This document shows, one piece after another, positions 16,110-24,274 of a stretch of DNA of 38,595 nt. Made by a program: the position numbers and the translations under genes. The notes under the pieces were generated by a model that saw nothing but the letters and a program-made list of their open reading frames with translations, did no database searches and was not told the origin of the DNA. The stretch comes from Algoriphagus chordae (GTDB lineage: Bacteria; Bacteroidota; Bacteroidia; Cytophagales; Cyclobacteriaceae), in assembly GCF_003254055.1 (NCBI RefSeq), contig NZ_QKZT01000020.1:1-38595 (forward strand), given 5' to 3'. Each line of letters begins with the position of its first letter. Within the stretch, counting starts at the first letter, position 1.

Positions 16110-17390
16110 ATGCAATTCAAAACTACTATACCACTTTTAGCTTTAGCTACATTATCCTTTGCCTCATGTCAGGAAAAGGTATCCAAAGAAGAAAAAGAAG
16201 AATTATCGCAAACCAGCCCAGATACGGTACAGACAGCTGTAGGAGAACTTATTTTACCCCCTCCTTATAGTACAGAATCGGTGAGGAACCAAAGTAAGCT
16301 CGTGGATTGGCCAGAAGGAAAGATGCCTACCGCTCCAACAGGATTTACTGTTACCAAATTTGCCGAAGAACTGGATAACCCACGAAACACTTACGTCGGT
16401 CCTAATGGGGATTTGTTCGTAGCTGAAAGTAATACTAAAGGAAGTGCAGACCGGATTACGATCCTCCGAGACAAAGATGAAAACGGTGATTTTGAAACCC
16501 AAGAAGTTTTCAAAGAGGGTTTGAATCAACCCTATGGTATGCTCATTTTGAATGATTTTTTCTACATAGCCAATACGGATGGTCTGTATAGATACCCCTA
16601 TAAATCAGGGCAACTGAAGCTTGATGGCGAGGGTGAGAAAATTGTTGATCTTCCTGCAGGAGGATATAATAACCACTGGACTCGAAATTTGATTGCAAAT
16701 GAAGATGGAAGTAAAATTTATATCTCCGTAGGATCTGCAAGTAATGTAGCTGAGCATGGAATGGAAGAGGAGCACCGGAGAGCCGGGATTCTAGAAATCA
16801 ACCCTGATGGCTCTGGAGAGATCATCTATGCAAGTGGTCTCAGAAATCCTGTAGGAATGTCGTGGAATCCTACGACCTCGGAGCTTTGGACAGCTGTAAA
16901 TGAACGGGATGAGATAGGTAATGATTTGGTGCCTGATTATATCACGAGCGTGAAAAAGGGAGGTTTTTATGGATGGCCATATTCCTACTTTGGACAGATA
17001 GAAGATCCTAGAATGGAAGGAAAAGGCCAGGAGTTGGTGGAGAAGGCGATCATTCCGGATGTCCCAGTGGGAAGTCATACGGCATCTTTGGGACTTACTT
17101 TTTATGATGGTTCTACCTTCCCAGAAGAATTTAAAAATGGTGCATTTGTAGGACAGCATGGTTCATGGAATCGTGAGGAACTGGCTGGATACAAGGTTCT
17201 TTTTGTACCCTTTGCTAATGGGAAACCAGCCGGAAAACCTATGGATTTTCTCAAAGGCTTCGTTTCGGATTCTGCTGAATCTGAAGTTTATGGACGGCCA
17301 GTAGATGTGACCGTCTTACCCGATGGGTCACTCCTGGTAAATGATGACACTGGAAATACACTATGGCGAGTGAGCTATACTGGGGACTAG
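16110..17390 (+). CDS. PQQ-dependent sugar (glucose/sorbosone) dehydrogenase family lipoprotein
   Basis: A 426-residue beta-propeller protein of the GSDH family (soluble aldose sugar dehydrogenase/sorbosone dehydrogenase). The ATG at 16110 is chosen because it gives a clean lipoprotein signal, MQFKTTIPLLALATLSFASC, with lipidated Cys20; an upstream TTG at 16086 would bury it. The propeller runs from GFTVTKFAEELDNPRNTYV to the end, with YNNHWTRNL carrying the likely catalytic histidine. Further signatures are ASGLRNPVGMSWNP, FYGWPYSYFG, VGSHTASLGLTFYDG and GQHGSWNREELAGYKV. Such enzymes oxidise sugars or related alcohols with PQQ and Ca2+, here presumably tethered to the outer membrane on the periplasmic side. 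PQQ synthesis genes are not in the window, so the cofactor would come from elsewhere or the protein may have another role. Confidence 0.85.
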   Translation: MQFKTTIPLLALATLSFASCQEKVSKEEKEELSQTSPDTVQTAVGELILPPPYSTESVRNQSKLVDWPEGKMPTAPTGFTVTKFAEELDNPRNTYVGPNGDLFVAESNTKGSADRITILRDKDENGDFETQEVFKEGLNQPYGMLILNDFFYIANTDGLYRYPYKSGQLKLDGEGEKIVDLPAGGYNNHWTRNLIANEDGSKIYISVGSASNVAEHGMEEEHRRAGILEINPDGSGEIIYASGLRNPVGMSWNPTTSELWTAVNERDEIGNDLVPDYITSVKKGGFYGWPYSYFGQIEDPRMEGKGQELVEKAIIPDVPVGSHTASLGLTFYDGSTFPEEFKNGAFVGQHGSWNREELAGYKVLFVPFANGKPAGKPMDFLKGFVSDSAESEVYGRPVDVTVLPDGSLLVNDDTGNTLWRVSYTGD

Positions 17391-17445
17391 GAGAATTCCT
17401 CTGCACGAGATAAAAAAATCAATTTCACAGCACAATTAAAACGAA

Positions 17446-18657
17446 ATGAAATCAAAGGAAATACTTCTTATTCTTACGCTCATAGTACTAGGCACGTACT
17501 TTTCTATTGTAGGAGTAATAGAGGCTGCTGGCTTTTTAAAGCCATTTGCTATCGCCGTTTTATTGACTTTGATTTGTATTCCTCTTTGCAGGAAGTTTGA
17601 AAGCTGGAAGCTCTCAAAGGGACTTTCAGCTCTGGTTAGTGTGCTTTTGAGTTTGCTGGTCTTTATTGCTTTTTTTGTCATCATATCTGCTCAGGTGGCA
17701 AATATCTCGGAGCGCTGGCCAGAGATAAAAAGCAAAGCAGAACCCAAATTGGAAGAGTTTCAGCAAACTATCAACGAGAAAACAGGATTGAATATTGAGC
17801 AGCAATTAGGCATGTTTGGGGCGAACGGGCAAGCTTCTTCCTCCACTAATGAAGGCGATCCTGATAAGGCTAAAGATGCAAGCCAACCTTCTCAGGCGGC
17901 ATCAAGTTCAAATCAATCTTCGCCCGAAAAAATCGTGACCAAAGCATCTCAGGAAATTGGTACTATAGTTATGAATTTTTTCAGCTTCCTGTCGAGTGCA
18001 GTATTGACCTTGGTTTACCTCTTCTTTTTGCTGCTATATAGAAATAAGGTTAAGCTATCAATACTGAAGTTTTTCAGCAGAGAAAACCGGAAAGAAGCTG
18101 AGGAGGTTATGAAGCATTCCATAGAGTTAGCTTTGAATTTCATAGTAGGACGTTTTATACTAATCGTTTTTTTAGCCATTATTTATACCATAGGATTGTC
18201 CATTTCTGGAATAGAAAATGCCATTTTGATTAGTGTAATAGCGGCGATTTTATCCCTAGTTCCATTTATTGGGAATATCATAGGTTATGCGCTAGCGATG
18301 ATCATGGCGGTTTTTGCTGGAGCAGAATTGGGCGGTATTATCGGGGTGTCGCTCACTTTTGGTTTGGCTCAATTTGTAGAAAGTTACATTTTGGAGCCTT
18401 ATGTAGTGGGAAGCAAAGTGGAGGTGAATCCACTGGTCACTATAGTCGTAGTAATTTTGGGTGGGTCAATATGGGGGATAGTCGGGATGATACTGAGTAT
18501 TCCAATCGCTGGTATCGCCAAAATAATTTTTGATGCTACTCCTTCACTTGAACCTCTAGGATATGCGCTGGGAGAAGAAGATGTAGAAGGCGCTGATGAG
18601 CAGAATTTCCTAAGTAAATGGGGAGAGAAATTGTGGGATAAATTCAGCAAAAAATAA
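17446..18657 (+). CDS. AI-2E family transporter (PerM/YdiK-type permease)
   Basis: A 403-residue inner-membrane protein of the AI-2E exporter superfamily (PF01594). Two N-terminal helix pairs (ILLILTLIVLGTYFSIVGVI; then LSALVSVLLSLLVFIAFFVI) are followed by an extracytoplasmic stretch with SERWPEIKSKAEP. The C-terminal helices hold the family block LVPFIGNIIGYALAMIMA and the ending GGSIWGIVGMILSIPIAGIA. An unusual Ser/Gln/Asn-rich low-complexity insert at ~126-160 lies between the periplasmic part and the next helix. Substrates vary across the family (AI-2, Na+ antiport, unknown), and nothing here identifies one. It starts 55 nt after the dehydrogenase gene. Confidence 0.9.
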   Translation: MKSKEILLILTLIVLGTYFSIVGVIEAAGFLKPFAIAVLLTLICIPLCRKFESWKLSKGLSALVSVLLSLLVFIAFFVIISAQVANISERWPEIKSKAEPKLEEFQQTINEKTGLNIEQQLGMFGANGQASSSTNEGDPDKAKDASQPSQAASSSNQSSPEKIVTKASQEIGTIVMNFFSFLSSAVLTLVYLFFLLLYRNKVKLSILKFFSRENRKEAEEVMKHSIELALNFIVGRFILIVFLAIIYTIGLSISGIENAILISVIAAILSLVPFIGNIIGYALAMIMAVFAGAELGGIIGVSLTFGLAQFVESYILEPYVVGSKVEVNPLVTIVVVILGGSIWGIVGMILSIPIAGIAKIIFDATPSLEPLGYALGEEDVEGADEQNFLSKWGEKLWDKFSKK

Positions 18658-18833
18658 GAATTGGCGATTGTATACTGCGAGGTATTTTCCACATATCGGG
18701 GAAATATAGAGTAGTATTCATTCATTGGCTTAAGATAAAACCGCTTTTAATGCTCCTGATGCCGATAATTCACTCTTGGGTTAAATTTTGATTTAAACCT
18801 TACATCAACCTATTCAATTTAACCAACCATTTT

Positions 18834-19235
18834 ATGAAAAAGCACATAGCACTATTTGCACTAGCACTTTCCTCCGTCCTTATGAGCTGCAATGAGGAAA
18901 AGGAATATGGAAGCGTCACAGATGACGGCATTATGGAAGTGGATGAATCCACAGCGATAGATGAGAAAATGAAAGCGGGAACGGATACGAGTATGAGGCT
19001 TACTGATGGTACATCAATACCTGTAGTCATTGAATCCAAAGATTCCATCAATCTGCCTCAGGAATTACTCACTGTGATAGAAAATACAAGTGACATTCAC
19101 CCTGATAGTATTCTTGTCAAAAGAAGATTTGAGGAAAATAGCATTACCTATTATGAACTTGAATTTCGTATGAAAGAAGGCCCAAATCAAACATTTACAT
19201 TTGATGAGAATGGTAAAAGGAAATCAATAGATTAA
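18834..19235 (+). CDS. Small lipoprotein with PepSY-like domain
   Basis: A 133-residue secreted lipoprotein. The signal peptide MKKHIALFALALSSVLMSC gives a lipidated Cys19, followed by an acidic linker. From residue ~73, LPQELLTVIENTSDIHPDSI, then a strand YYELEFRMK and QTFTFDENGK match the helix-strand-strand layout of small PepSY-like domains (DUF2874/BLIP-like) common in Bacteroidota. Such domains are thought to bind or inhibit partners in the periplasm; the specific role here is unknown. It is monocistronic, flanked by a terminator at 19258-19306. Confidence 0.72.
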   Translation: MKKHIALFALALSSVLMSCNEEKEYGSVTDDGIMEVDESTAIDEKMKAGTDTSMRLTDGTSIPVVIESKDSINLPQELLTVIENTSDIHPDSILVKRRFEENSITYYELEFRMKEGPNQTFTFDENGKRKSID

Positions 19236-19257
19236 TTCCACCAAACCAAAATAACAT

Positions 19258-19306
19258 GGATGATACTGTCACGAAATGAATTTGTGGCTTGCGTCATCCT
19301 TTTTTC
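19258..19306 (+). terminator. Intrinsic terminator after the small lipoprotein gene
   Basis: Stem ends GGATGA (19258-19263) and TCATCC (19294-19299), with an inner helix GTCAC/GTGGC, followed directly by TTTTTTC. It starts 23 nt past the lipoprotein stop. Confidence 0.65.
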
Positions 19307-19355
19307 TATTTATGTATATCCGCTTTTGTTCCAGTATGTAGTCAAAAGCAAAAAA

Positions 19356-19469
19356 GGATATGTTAAACTTATGAATTGAGGCCGCTTCGGTCTTCGGTCA
19401 TCGGTCTTCCGACCAGATAAGCAAAGAATTTAAGGTGACTGGTATCTTTGCGGATAATCATATTTCTTT
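19356..19469. repeat. Dispersed ~100 bp repeat, copy B
   Basis: This is the same-orientation copy of 377-480, sharing GGATATGTTAAA, TTCGGTCTTCGGTC, GATAAGCAAAGAAT, TAAGGTGACTGG and GCGGATAATCA. This copy has an extra TCGGTC unit and a small internal hairpin, GGTCTTCCGACC. The flanks of the two copies differ, so the repeat unit is about 100-110 bp. Confidence 0.75.
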
Positions 19470-19788
19470 TTATGATTTTAATCCTCATTCTGAGGAATTT
19501 ATAAGACATTTTTAAATGAGGTTTGAACTCTGCAAATTTTAAGATTAATAAAAATTGAATTTTCACTAAAGTTGGGATAGTACTAGGTAGCTCCTTGCTC
19601 ACCCCGCTAATTGAGGGAAAACGACTTAAGCTGCCTCTTTAGAAGTGATTTATTGGCAAGGCATTTTAATCACTCTATATCAACATTGTTTTTCAGACTG
19701 CTTCATTTTACGAATCCATCCTTATTCTTTTTCTCTTGGAATGTTTTTAGAGGTTTTTGGAAACACAACCACTAAAAACCATTTTATC

Positions 19789-21930
19789 ATGACAGAAAAA
19801 GAGAAGGCTGAAAAGAATGCTAAAAACCCAAAAATCGATGACCTCTACATGAACACGGAGGACGGGAGCGGGGAAGCTATGACTACCAATCAGGGCCTGC
19901 GAGTAAACGATGATCAGAATTCCCTTACAGCTGGAGATCGAGGACCGACACTCATGGAAGATTTTCATTTCCGGGAGAAGATGACTCATTTTGATCACGA
20001 GCGGATTCCGGAGAGGATTGTCCATGCTAGGGGAGCTGGTGCTCATGGCTACTTTGAATCTTATGGTGATCTTTCTGAATTCACAAAAGCTGGATTCCTT
20101 GGGGAAAAAGGAAAAAGAACCCCAGTATTTGCCAGATTCAGTACAGTAGCTGGTTTCAAAGGATCTACGGATTTGGCTAGAGATGTTCGGGGCTTTGCGG
20201 TGAAATTTTATACCGAGGAAGGTAATTATGATCTAGTAGGGAATAATATGCCTGTGTTTTTCATTCAGGATGCCATGAAATTCCCCGATTTGGTACATGC
20301 CGTAAAACCAGAACAGCACAATGAAATTCCCCAAGCCGCCTCAGCGCACGATACTTTTTGGGACTTCATTTCTCTGATGCCTGAAAGTATGCATATGATC
20401 ATGTGGGCTATGAGCGATCGGGCTATTCCTCGCAGTCTTAGTATGATGGAAGGTTTCGGTGTTCACACCTATAGATTTGTCAATGATAAGGGTGAGTCTT
20501 TCTTCGTCAAATTCCATTGGAAGCCAGTGGCGGGGACACATTCTGTCACTTGGGATGAAGCCCAGAAAATCTCTGGTCAGGATCCGGATTTTCACAGAAG
20601 AGATTTATGGAATGCGATAGAAAACGGCAATTTTCCAGAATGGGAATTTGGTGTGCAGATCGTAGAGGAGAAAGATGAACACAAATTTGAGTTTGATTTG
20701 CTAGATCCGACCAAACTGATCCCTGAGGAACTGGTTCCCGTCAAGCTGATCGGTAAAATGGTATTGGATAGAAACCCAACCAATTTCTTTGCGGAAACTG
20801 AACAGATTGCCTTTCACCCTGGGCATTTGGTGCCGGGAATTGATTTTACAAATGATCCACTACTGCAAGGAAGATTGTTCTCCTATACTGACACTCAGCT
20901 TTCAAGACTGGGAGGGCCGAATTTCAATGAAATACCTATCAATCGTCCGATAGCTCCAGTTCATAATAACCAGCGTGGAGGTATTTCTCGTCACACGATT
21001 AATACTGGACAAAGTAGCTATCATCCAAATAATATAGGAGGTGGATGTCCTTTTCAGGCAAAAATGGCTGAGGGGGGATTTGTATCACATCATGAAAAAA
21101 TTGAAGGGCACAAAATCCGAAAAAGAAGCAGCAGTTTCATGGATCACTTTAGTCAGGCAACGCTCTTCTTTGAGAGTCAATCGAAGGTGGAGCAGGAGCA
21201 TATTATCTCAGCGATTCGGTTTGAGCTAGGTAAGGTGAAAAGCGAAGATATAAGAGAACGAATGGTAGGTATGCTTACCTATGTCAATGAGGATTTGGCA
21301 AAAGGTGTGGCGGAAGGCTTGGGTATCAACCCAATCACTAAACCTACGCCTCCGCTAAATCATAGCTATCCTGCTGATGCCGATCCTAAAGACTACCAAC
21401 CAAAAGAAGTGAAGCCTTCTATACAGAAATCCGATAAGCTGAGTCTTATGGCTCATCCTGGTAAAGGAATAAAGGGTAGAATTATAGCTGTTCTTGCGGA
21501 TGATGGGGTGGATGCAAAATCACTAGAAGCGTATAAAAATGCTTTGAAAAAAGAGGGTGCTGAAGCTAAAGTAATTAGCTCACATTCTGGATCAATAGCA
21601 GATTCCAATGGAAGTGCAGTTAAAGTTGATCACAGTCTTTTGACTACTTCTTCGGTATTGTTTGATGCGGTATTTGTGCCTGATGGAGCAAAGAGCATTG
21701 AGACTTTACATAAAAATCCGGATGCGATCCGATTCGTAGATGAATCTTATAAGCATTTCAAATTTATTGCGATTAATGGAGCTGCTGAGCAGCTTTGGGA
21801 CATGACCTATGCTTCCAGAAACGCCAATCCTAAGGGAGTTCTATTCGACCAAGATGTGCAATCTTTCATTGATTCCATCGCCCAGCATAGAATCTGGGAA
21901 AGGGAAGATGCCATGAAAATTCCTGTCTAA
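19789..21930 (+). CDS. katE: Large-subunit (clade 2) monofunctional haem catalase
   Basis: A 713-residue catalase that splits hydrogen peroxide to water and oxygen. The start is taken as the ATG at 19789 (MTEKEKAEKNAKNPKIDDLY), since the open frame to 19645 is hydrophobic filler. Catalytic His79 is in RIVHARGAGAHGYFE, the active-site Asn is in VGNNMPVFFIQD (~150-160), and haem-ligand Tyr366 is in RLFSYTDTQLSRLG. The usual extra C-terminal DJ-1/PfpI-like domain of HPII-type enzymes starts near residue 565 (GRIIAVLADDGVDAKS). Length and architecture are normal for clade 2. A strong terminator follows at 21936. It probably serves oxidative-stress or stationary-phase defence. Confidence 0.96.
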   Translation: MTEKEKAEKNAKNPKIDDLYMNTEDGSGEAMTTNQGLRVNDDQNSLTAGDRGPTLMEDFHFREKMTHFDHERIPERIVHARGAGAHGYFESYGDLSEFTKAGFLGEKGKRTPVFARFSTVAGFKGSTDLARDVRGFAVKFYTEEGNYDLVGNNMPVFFIQDAMKFPDLVHAVKPEQHNEIPQAASAHDTFWDFISLMPESMHMIMWAMSDRAIPRSLSMMEGFGVHTYRFVNDKGESFFVKFHWKPVAGTHSVTWDEAQKISGQDPDFHRRDLWNAIENGNFPEWEFGVQIVEEKDEHKFEFDLLDPTKLIPEELVPVKLIGKMVLDRNPTNFFAETEQIAFHPGHLVPGIDFTNDPLLQGRLFSYTDTQLSRLGGPNFNEIPINRPIAPVHNNQRGGISRHTINTGQSSYHPNNIGGGCPFQAKMAEGGFVSHHEKIEGHKIRKRSSSFMDHFSQATLFFESQSKVEQEHIISAIRFELGKVKSEDIRERMVGMLTYVNEDLAKGVAEGLGINPITKPTPPLNHSYPADADPKDYQPKEVKPSIQKSDKLSLMAHPGKGIKGRIIAVLADDGVDAKSLEAYKNALKKEGAEAKVISSHSGSIADSNGSAVKVDHSLLTTSSVLFDAVFVPDGAKSIETLHKNPDAIRFVDESYKHFKFIAINGAAEQLWDMTYASRNANPKGVLFDQDVQSFIDSIAQHRIWEREDAMKIPV

Positions 21931-21935
21931 ACTTT

Positions 21936-21973
21936 TGCGGGCAATTTCTGAAGATTTTGCCCGCATTCTTTTC
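21936..21973 (+). terminator. Intrinsic terminator after catalase
   Basis: Perfect 9-bp stem TGCGGGCAA (21936-21944) and TTGCCCGCA (21957-21965), then TTCTTTTC. It begins a few bases after the catalase stop and only ~15 nt before the next gene, so it probably separates or attenuates expression of the downstream pair. Confidence 0.78.
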
Positions 21974-21987
21974 TAAACCCAAGCATC

Positions 21988-22488
21988 ATGGATATCAAAC
22001 ATTTCTTTATTACGATACTTTCTGGAGTGGTAGGAACTATAGCCATGACTATTTGTATGTATCTATATGCAAGCCTTACAAAGCAATTCACGAAGGTGAT
22101 ACATATCCTAGGGAATATGCTGGTAGGGGAAAGTAATTATTATAATCCATCCAAAAATGCATTGCTCGTAGGGACAACTGCTCATTTTGGGGTTGGGGTA
22201 TTATTTTCGTTTGCCTATTTTCTTCTTTGGAACTGGGGCGTTTTCCAAATCAATTTGGAGGATTCTGCACTGATCGGTTTCATCAGTGGTTTAGTTGCCA
22301 TAGGAGTTTGGCAGGGATATATCAGTTTACATTCACACCCGCCTAAATTCTCTCATATTCACTTTTTTATTGCACTACTCATCTCACATGTCATTTTTGG
22401 GATAGTGAGTGTCAATGTTTTTCAGTTGATCACCGACAATCCTGAGCTATGGTACCAACTACAGGAGAAAGCTAAAATCACACCATGA
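21988..22488 (+). CDS. Uncharacterised four-helix membrane protein
   Basis: A 166-residue integral membrane protein of no family I can name. Four hydrophobic helices are visible: residues ~7-28 (FITILSGVVGTIAMTICMYL), ~58-82 (ALLVGTTAHFGVGVLFSFAY), ~92-112 and ~125-147. Histidines are frequent near the third and fourth helices (YISLHSHPPKFSHIHFF), which could bind a metal or haem, though this is only a guess. The start codon lies ~50 nt past the catalase stop, beyond a terminator. Its stop overlaps the next start (ATGA), so it is coupled to the M23 lipoprotein. Confidence 0.7.
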   Translation: MDIKHFFITILSGVVGTIAMTICMYLYASLTKQFTKVIHILGNMLVGESNYYNPSKNALLVGTTAHFGVGVLFSFAYFLLWNWGVFQINLEDSALIGFISGLVAIGVWQGYISLHSHPPKFSHIHFFIALLISHVIFGIVSVNVFQLITDNPELWYQLQEKAKITP

Positions 22489-23795
22489 AAAGCTCTAAAC
22501 TAATATTGCCCGTTTTTGCTTGCCTTATTATTCTATTGTTTTCTTGTAACAATCAAACGCTGAGGATTTTTAAGTCCAGCTCAGCCAGGACAGCATATCT
22601 CAATACACTTGAAAATTCAGGAATTGCCGCAACCAAAATTGGTTCTGAGTGGAAGCAGTCTGCCAGTGAAGCGATTTCGAAAGCTCCAGAGTTGGCGATT
22701 CCTATGTCCATTCAGGGTAGTTTTAAGTCCAAAAGTATAGAAGCCAAAGCATGGAAAATACAGCTGGAACAAGGCGCATCGATGAACATCCTCGTTCAAT
22801 GGCAAGCTTCAGACAGCAGCAAGCTAATCGTGGATATAATGCAAGGTCCCGAATGGAAGGAACTGGAGTCCTTTTCTACGCAAAATGACTCGGTGAAATT
22901 TGAATCCGAGAAAACCGGTCTTTACTTACTTCGTATTCAGCCTGAATTGCTAGCTGAGGGCAATTTTCAAATTCAGCTGAGTGGAACAGCAACTTATGCG
23001 GTATTTCCAGTGCAGGGAAAAAACAGTCAAGCAATTCAAAGTGTGTGGGGCGACGTGCGAGATGGTGGCAAAAGGTCACATGAAGGCGTGGATATTTTTG
23101 CAACTCGTGGCACCCCAGTCTTAGCACCTGTGGAAGGCATGGTCACCGCAGTCCGGGATCGAGGCTTGGGCGGAAAGCAAGTTTGGCTGAGAGATCCTGA
23201 ACGGAATTGGAACCTGTATTTTGCTCATTTAGACAGTCAATTAGTAAGTAATCTTCAACGCGTAAGTCCAGGCGACACCTTGGGCTTGGTGGGGAATACA
23301 GGTAATGCTAGAACTACTGCTCCTCACTTGCACTTTGGTATTTATCAAAATGGTGCGATCAATCCCTTTCCGGCGATCAAAAATGACTTTCAGCAAGCTC
23401 CCAAACTTAAAGAGGGGCAGGTGGCTTCACTTATGAAAGTCAATGCAAGTCAGGCTAATTTGAGAAGCCAGCCAAGTACAAAATCGCCTGTTAATTCCCA
23501 ATTGCAAGCAGATACACCTGTTTTTATTATGGCTGCTACTTTAGATTGGTTTCAGGTGGAGGATGCAGATGGTAATTCAGGTTTTTTATACAAGAACCTA
23601 CTATCACCTATTGAATCTACCTCTCTAGGAGAAAGTTCTACTTACGCTTACACTTCACCATCACAAGTTTCCAGAGATAGTTTACTGGTCAATTTGGCGG
23701 AGTTCAGCAAAGTTGGCGAGACTGCGGATGGATTTGATATGATTTTGGATGAGGAGGGAAACGTATTATACCTCCCAGCTTTTACTAAAGAATAA
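22485..23795 (+). CDS. M23 family metallopeptidase lipoprotein with SH3 domain
   Basis: A 436-residue envelope lipoprotein. The signal peptide ends at LLFSC with lipidated Cys21. Residues ~70-170 form a beta-rich PPC-like domain (WKIQLEQGASMNILVQW). The M23 domain spans ~185-297, with zinc ligands His199 and Asp203 in SHEGVDIFATRGTPVLAP and HLHF at 281-284, so it should be an active peptidoglycan endopeptidase. A bacterial SH3 domain follows (~316-372, VNASQANLRSQPS to GNSGFLYKNLL), likely binding cell wall. It is translationally coupled to the preceding membrane protein by a 4-nt ATGA overlap. Cell-wall remodelling is the probable role. Confidence 0.9.
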   Translation: MKSSKLILPVFACLIILLFSCNNQTLRIFKSSSARTAYLNTLENSGIAATKIGSEWKQSASEAISKAPELAIPMSIQGSFKSKSIEAKAWKIQLEQGASMNILVQWQASDSSKLIVDIMQGPEWKELESFSTQNDSVKFESEKTGLYLLRIQPELLAEGNFQIQLSGTATYAVFPVQGKNSQAIQSVWGDVRDGGKRSHEGVDIFATRGTPVLAPVEGMVTAVRDRGLGGKQVWLRDPERNWNLYFAHLDSQLVSNLQRVSPGDTLGLVGNTGNARTTAPHLHFGIYQNGAINPFPAIKNDFQQAPKLKEGQVASLMKVNASQANLRSQPSTKSPVNSQLQADTPVFIMAATLDWFQVEDADGNSGFLYKNLLSPIESTSLGESSTYAYTSPSQVSRDSLLVNLAEFSKVGETADGFDMILDEEGNVLYLPAFTKE

Positions 23796-23989
23796 TAAAC
23801 TCCGCTACCCATTTTGGGAACTTTTCTGCACAAAATCCTTGAAAAATAAACTCATGATTATTCTTTAATTTTTTTTAAAGAAACATAAATCAGGCCTATC
23901 AACCGCAGCAGGGTAATTATGGTTTTTTCACATGACTTGACTTCTGAAGGGCATTCATGTTGCCATTATAATAGAAAAACAGAAATATC

Positions 23990-24274
23990 ATGAAAACTAA
24001 TAAACCAGAAAACTCTAACCAGAAAACTACTGAAGAACTAGCTAAAGAAGCTAGAGTGACGAAAGAGGATTTGCAGGCTTTGGGGCCAAAAGAAGCGAAT
24101 CTTAGTCATGATGGCGGAGACGATGAGCAGCTGATAGAAAGAAAGCGTAAAGTTGATTTCACAGGTGATGACCTAGATGTACCTGGGAGTGAATTGGATG
24201 ATGAACAGGAAAGAATCGGTTCGGAAGATGAAGAGAACAATCTGTACAGTAATGCGGACGAAGAGGAAAAATAA
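23990..24274 (+). CDS. Small acidic disordered protein
   Basis: A 94-residue hydrophilic protein with no signal peptide, very rich in Asp, Glu and Asn. The second half, DDLDVPGSELDDEQERIGSE then DEENNLYSNADEEEK, is a pattern I know from many small Bacteroidota proteins of unknown function. It looks intrinsically disordered with a strongly acidic tail. The stop overlaps the start of the QEGLA peptidase gene by one base (TAATG), so the two are made together. It could be a partner or substrate of the peptidase/ligase pair; this is inference. First gene of its operon. Confidence 0.75.
   Translation: MKTNKPENSNQKTTEELAKEARVTKEDLQALGPKEANLSHDGGDDEQLIERKRKVDFTGDDLDVPGSELDDEQERIGSEDEENNLYSNADEEEK

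Larger units (their letters stand above)
19236..19788. other. Gene-free stretch upstream of catalase
   Basis: This holds a terminator (19258-19306), copy B of the dispersed repeat (19356-19469) and about 320 nt of AT-rich sequence leading to the catalase start. A 77-codon minus-strand reading at 19369-19602 and an in-frame 48-codon extension of catalase at 19645-19788 are both open but have no protein-like character. No clear promoter box for catalase was found. Confidence 0.6.

Noticed and set aside
17826..17931. Low-complexity Ser/Gln/Asn segment in the AI-2E permease as a possible frameshift scar or inserted DNA
   Set aside because: The frame stays open and the family domain continues intact on both sides; such soluble linkers occur in the family.
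19369..19602. 77-codon minus-strand reading over repeat copy B
   Set aside because: Only the repeat part is shared with copy A, and the differences between the copies are mostly amino-acid changing. The rest is AT-rich and low in protein character.
19645..19788. In-frame 48-residue extension at the N-terminus of catalase
   Set aside because: The extension reads as aromatic, hydrophobic filler with no signal-peptide layout, and the family normally starts near MTEKEKAEKN; the ATG at 19789 is a better start.
23937..23972. TTGACT and TATAAT upstream of the acidic protein gene
   Set aside because: The two boxes are 24 nt apart, too far for a sigma-70 promoter, and they do not fit the Bacteroidota -33/-7 consensus, so I did not list a promoter.
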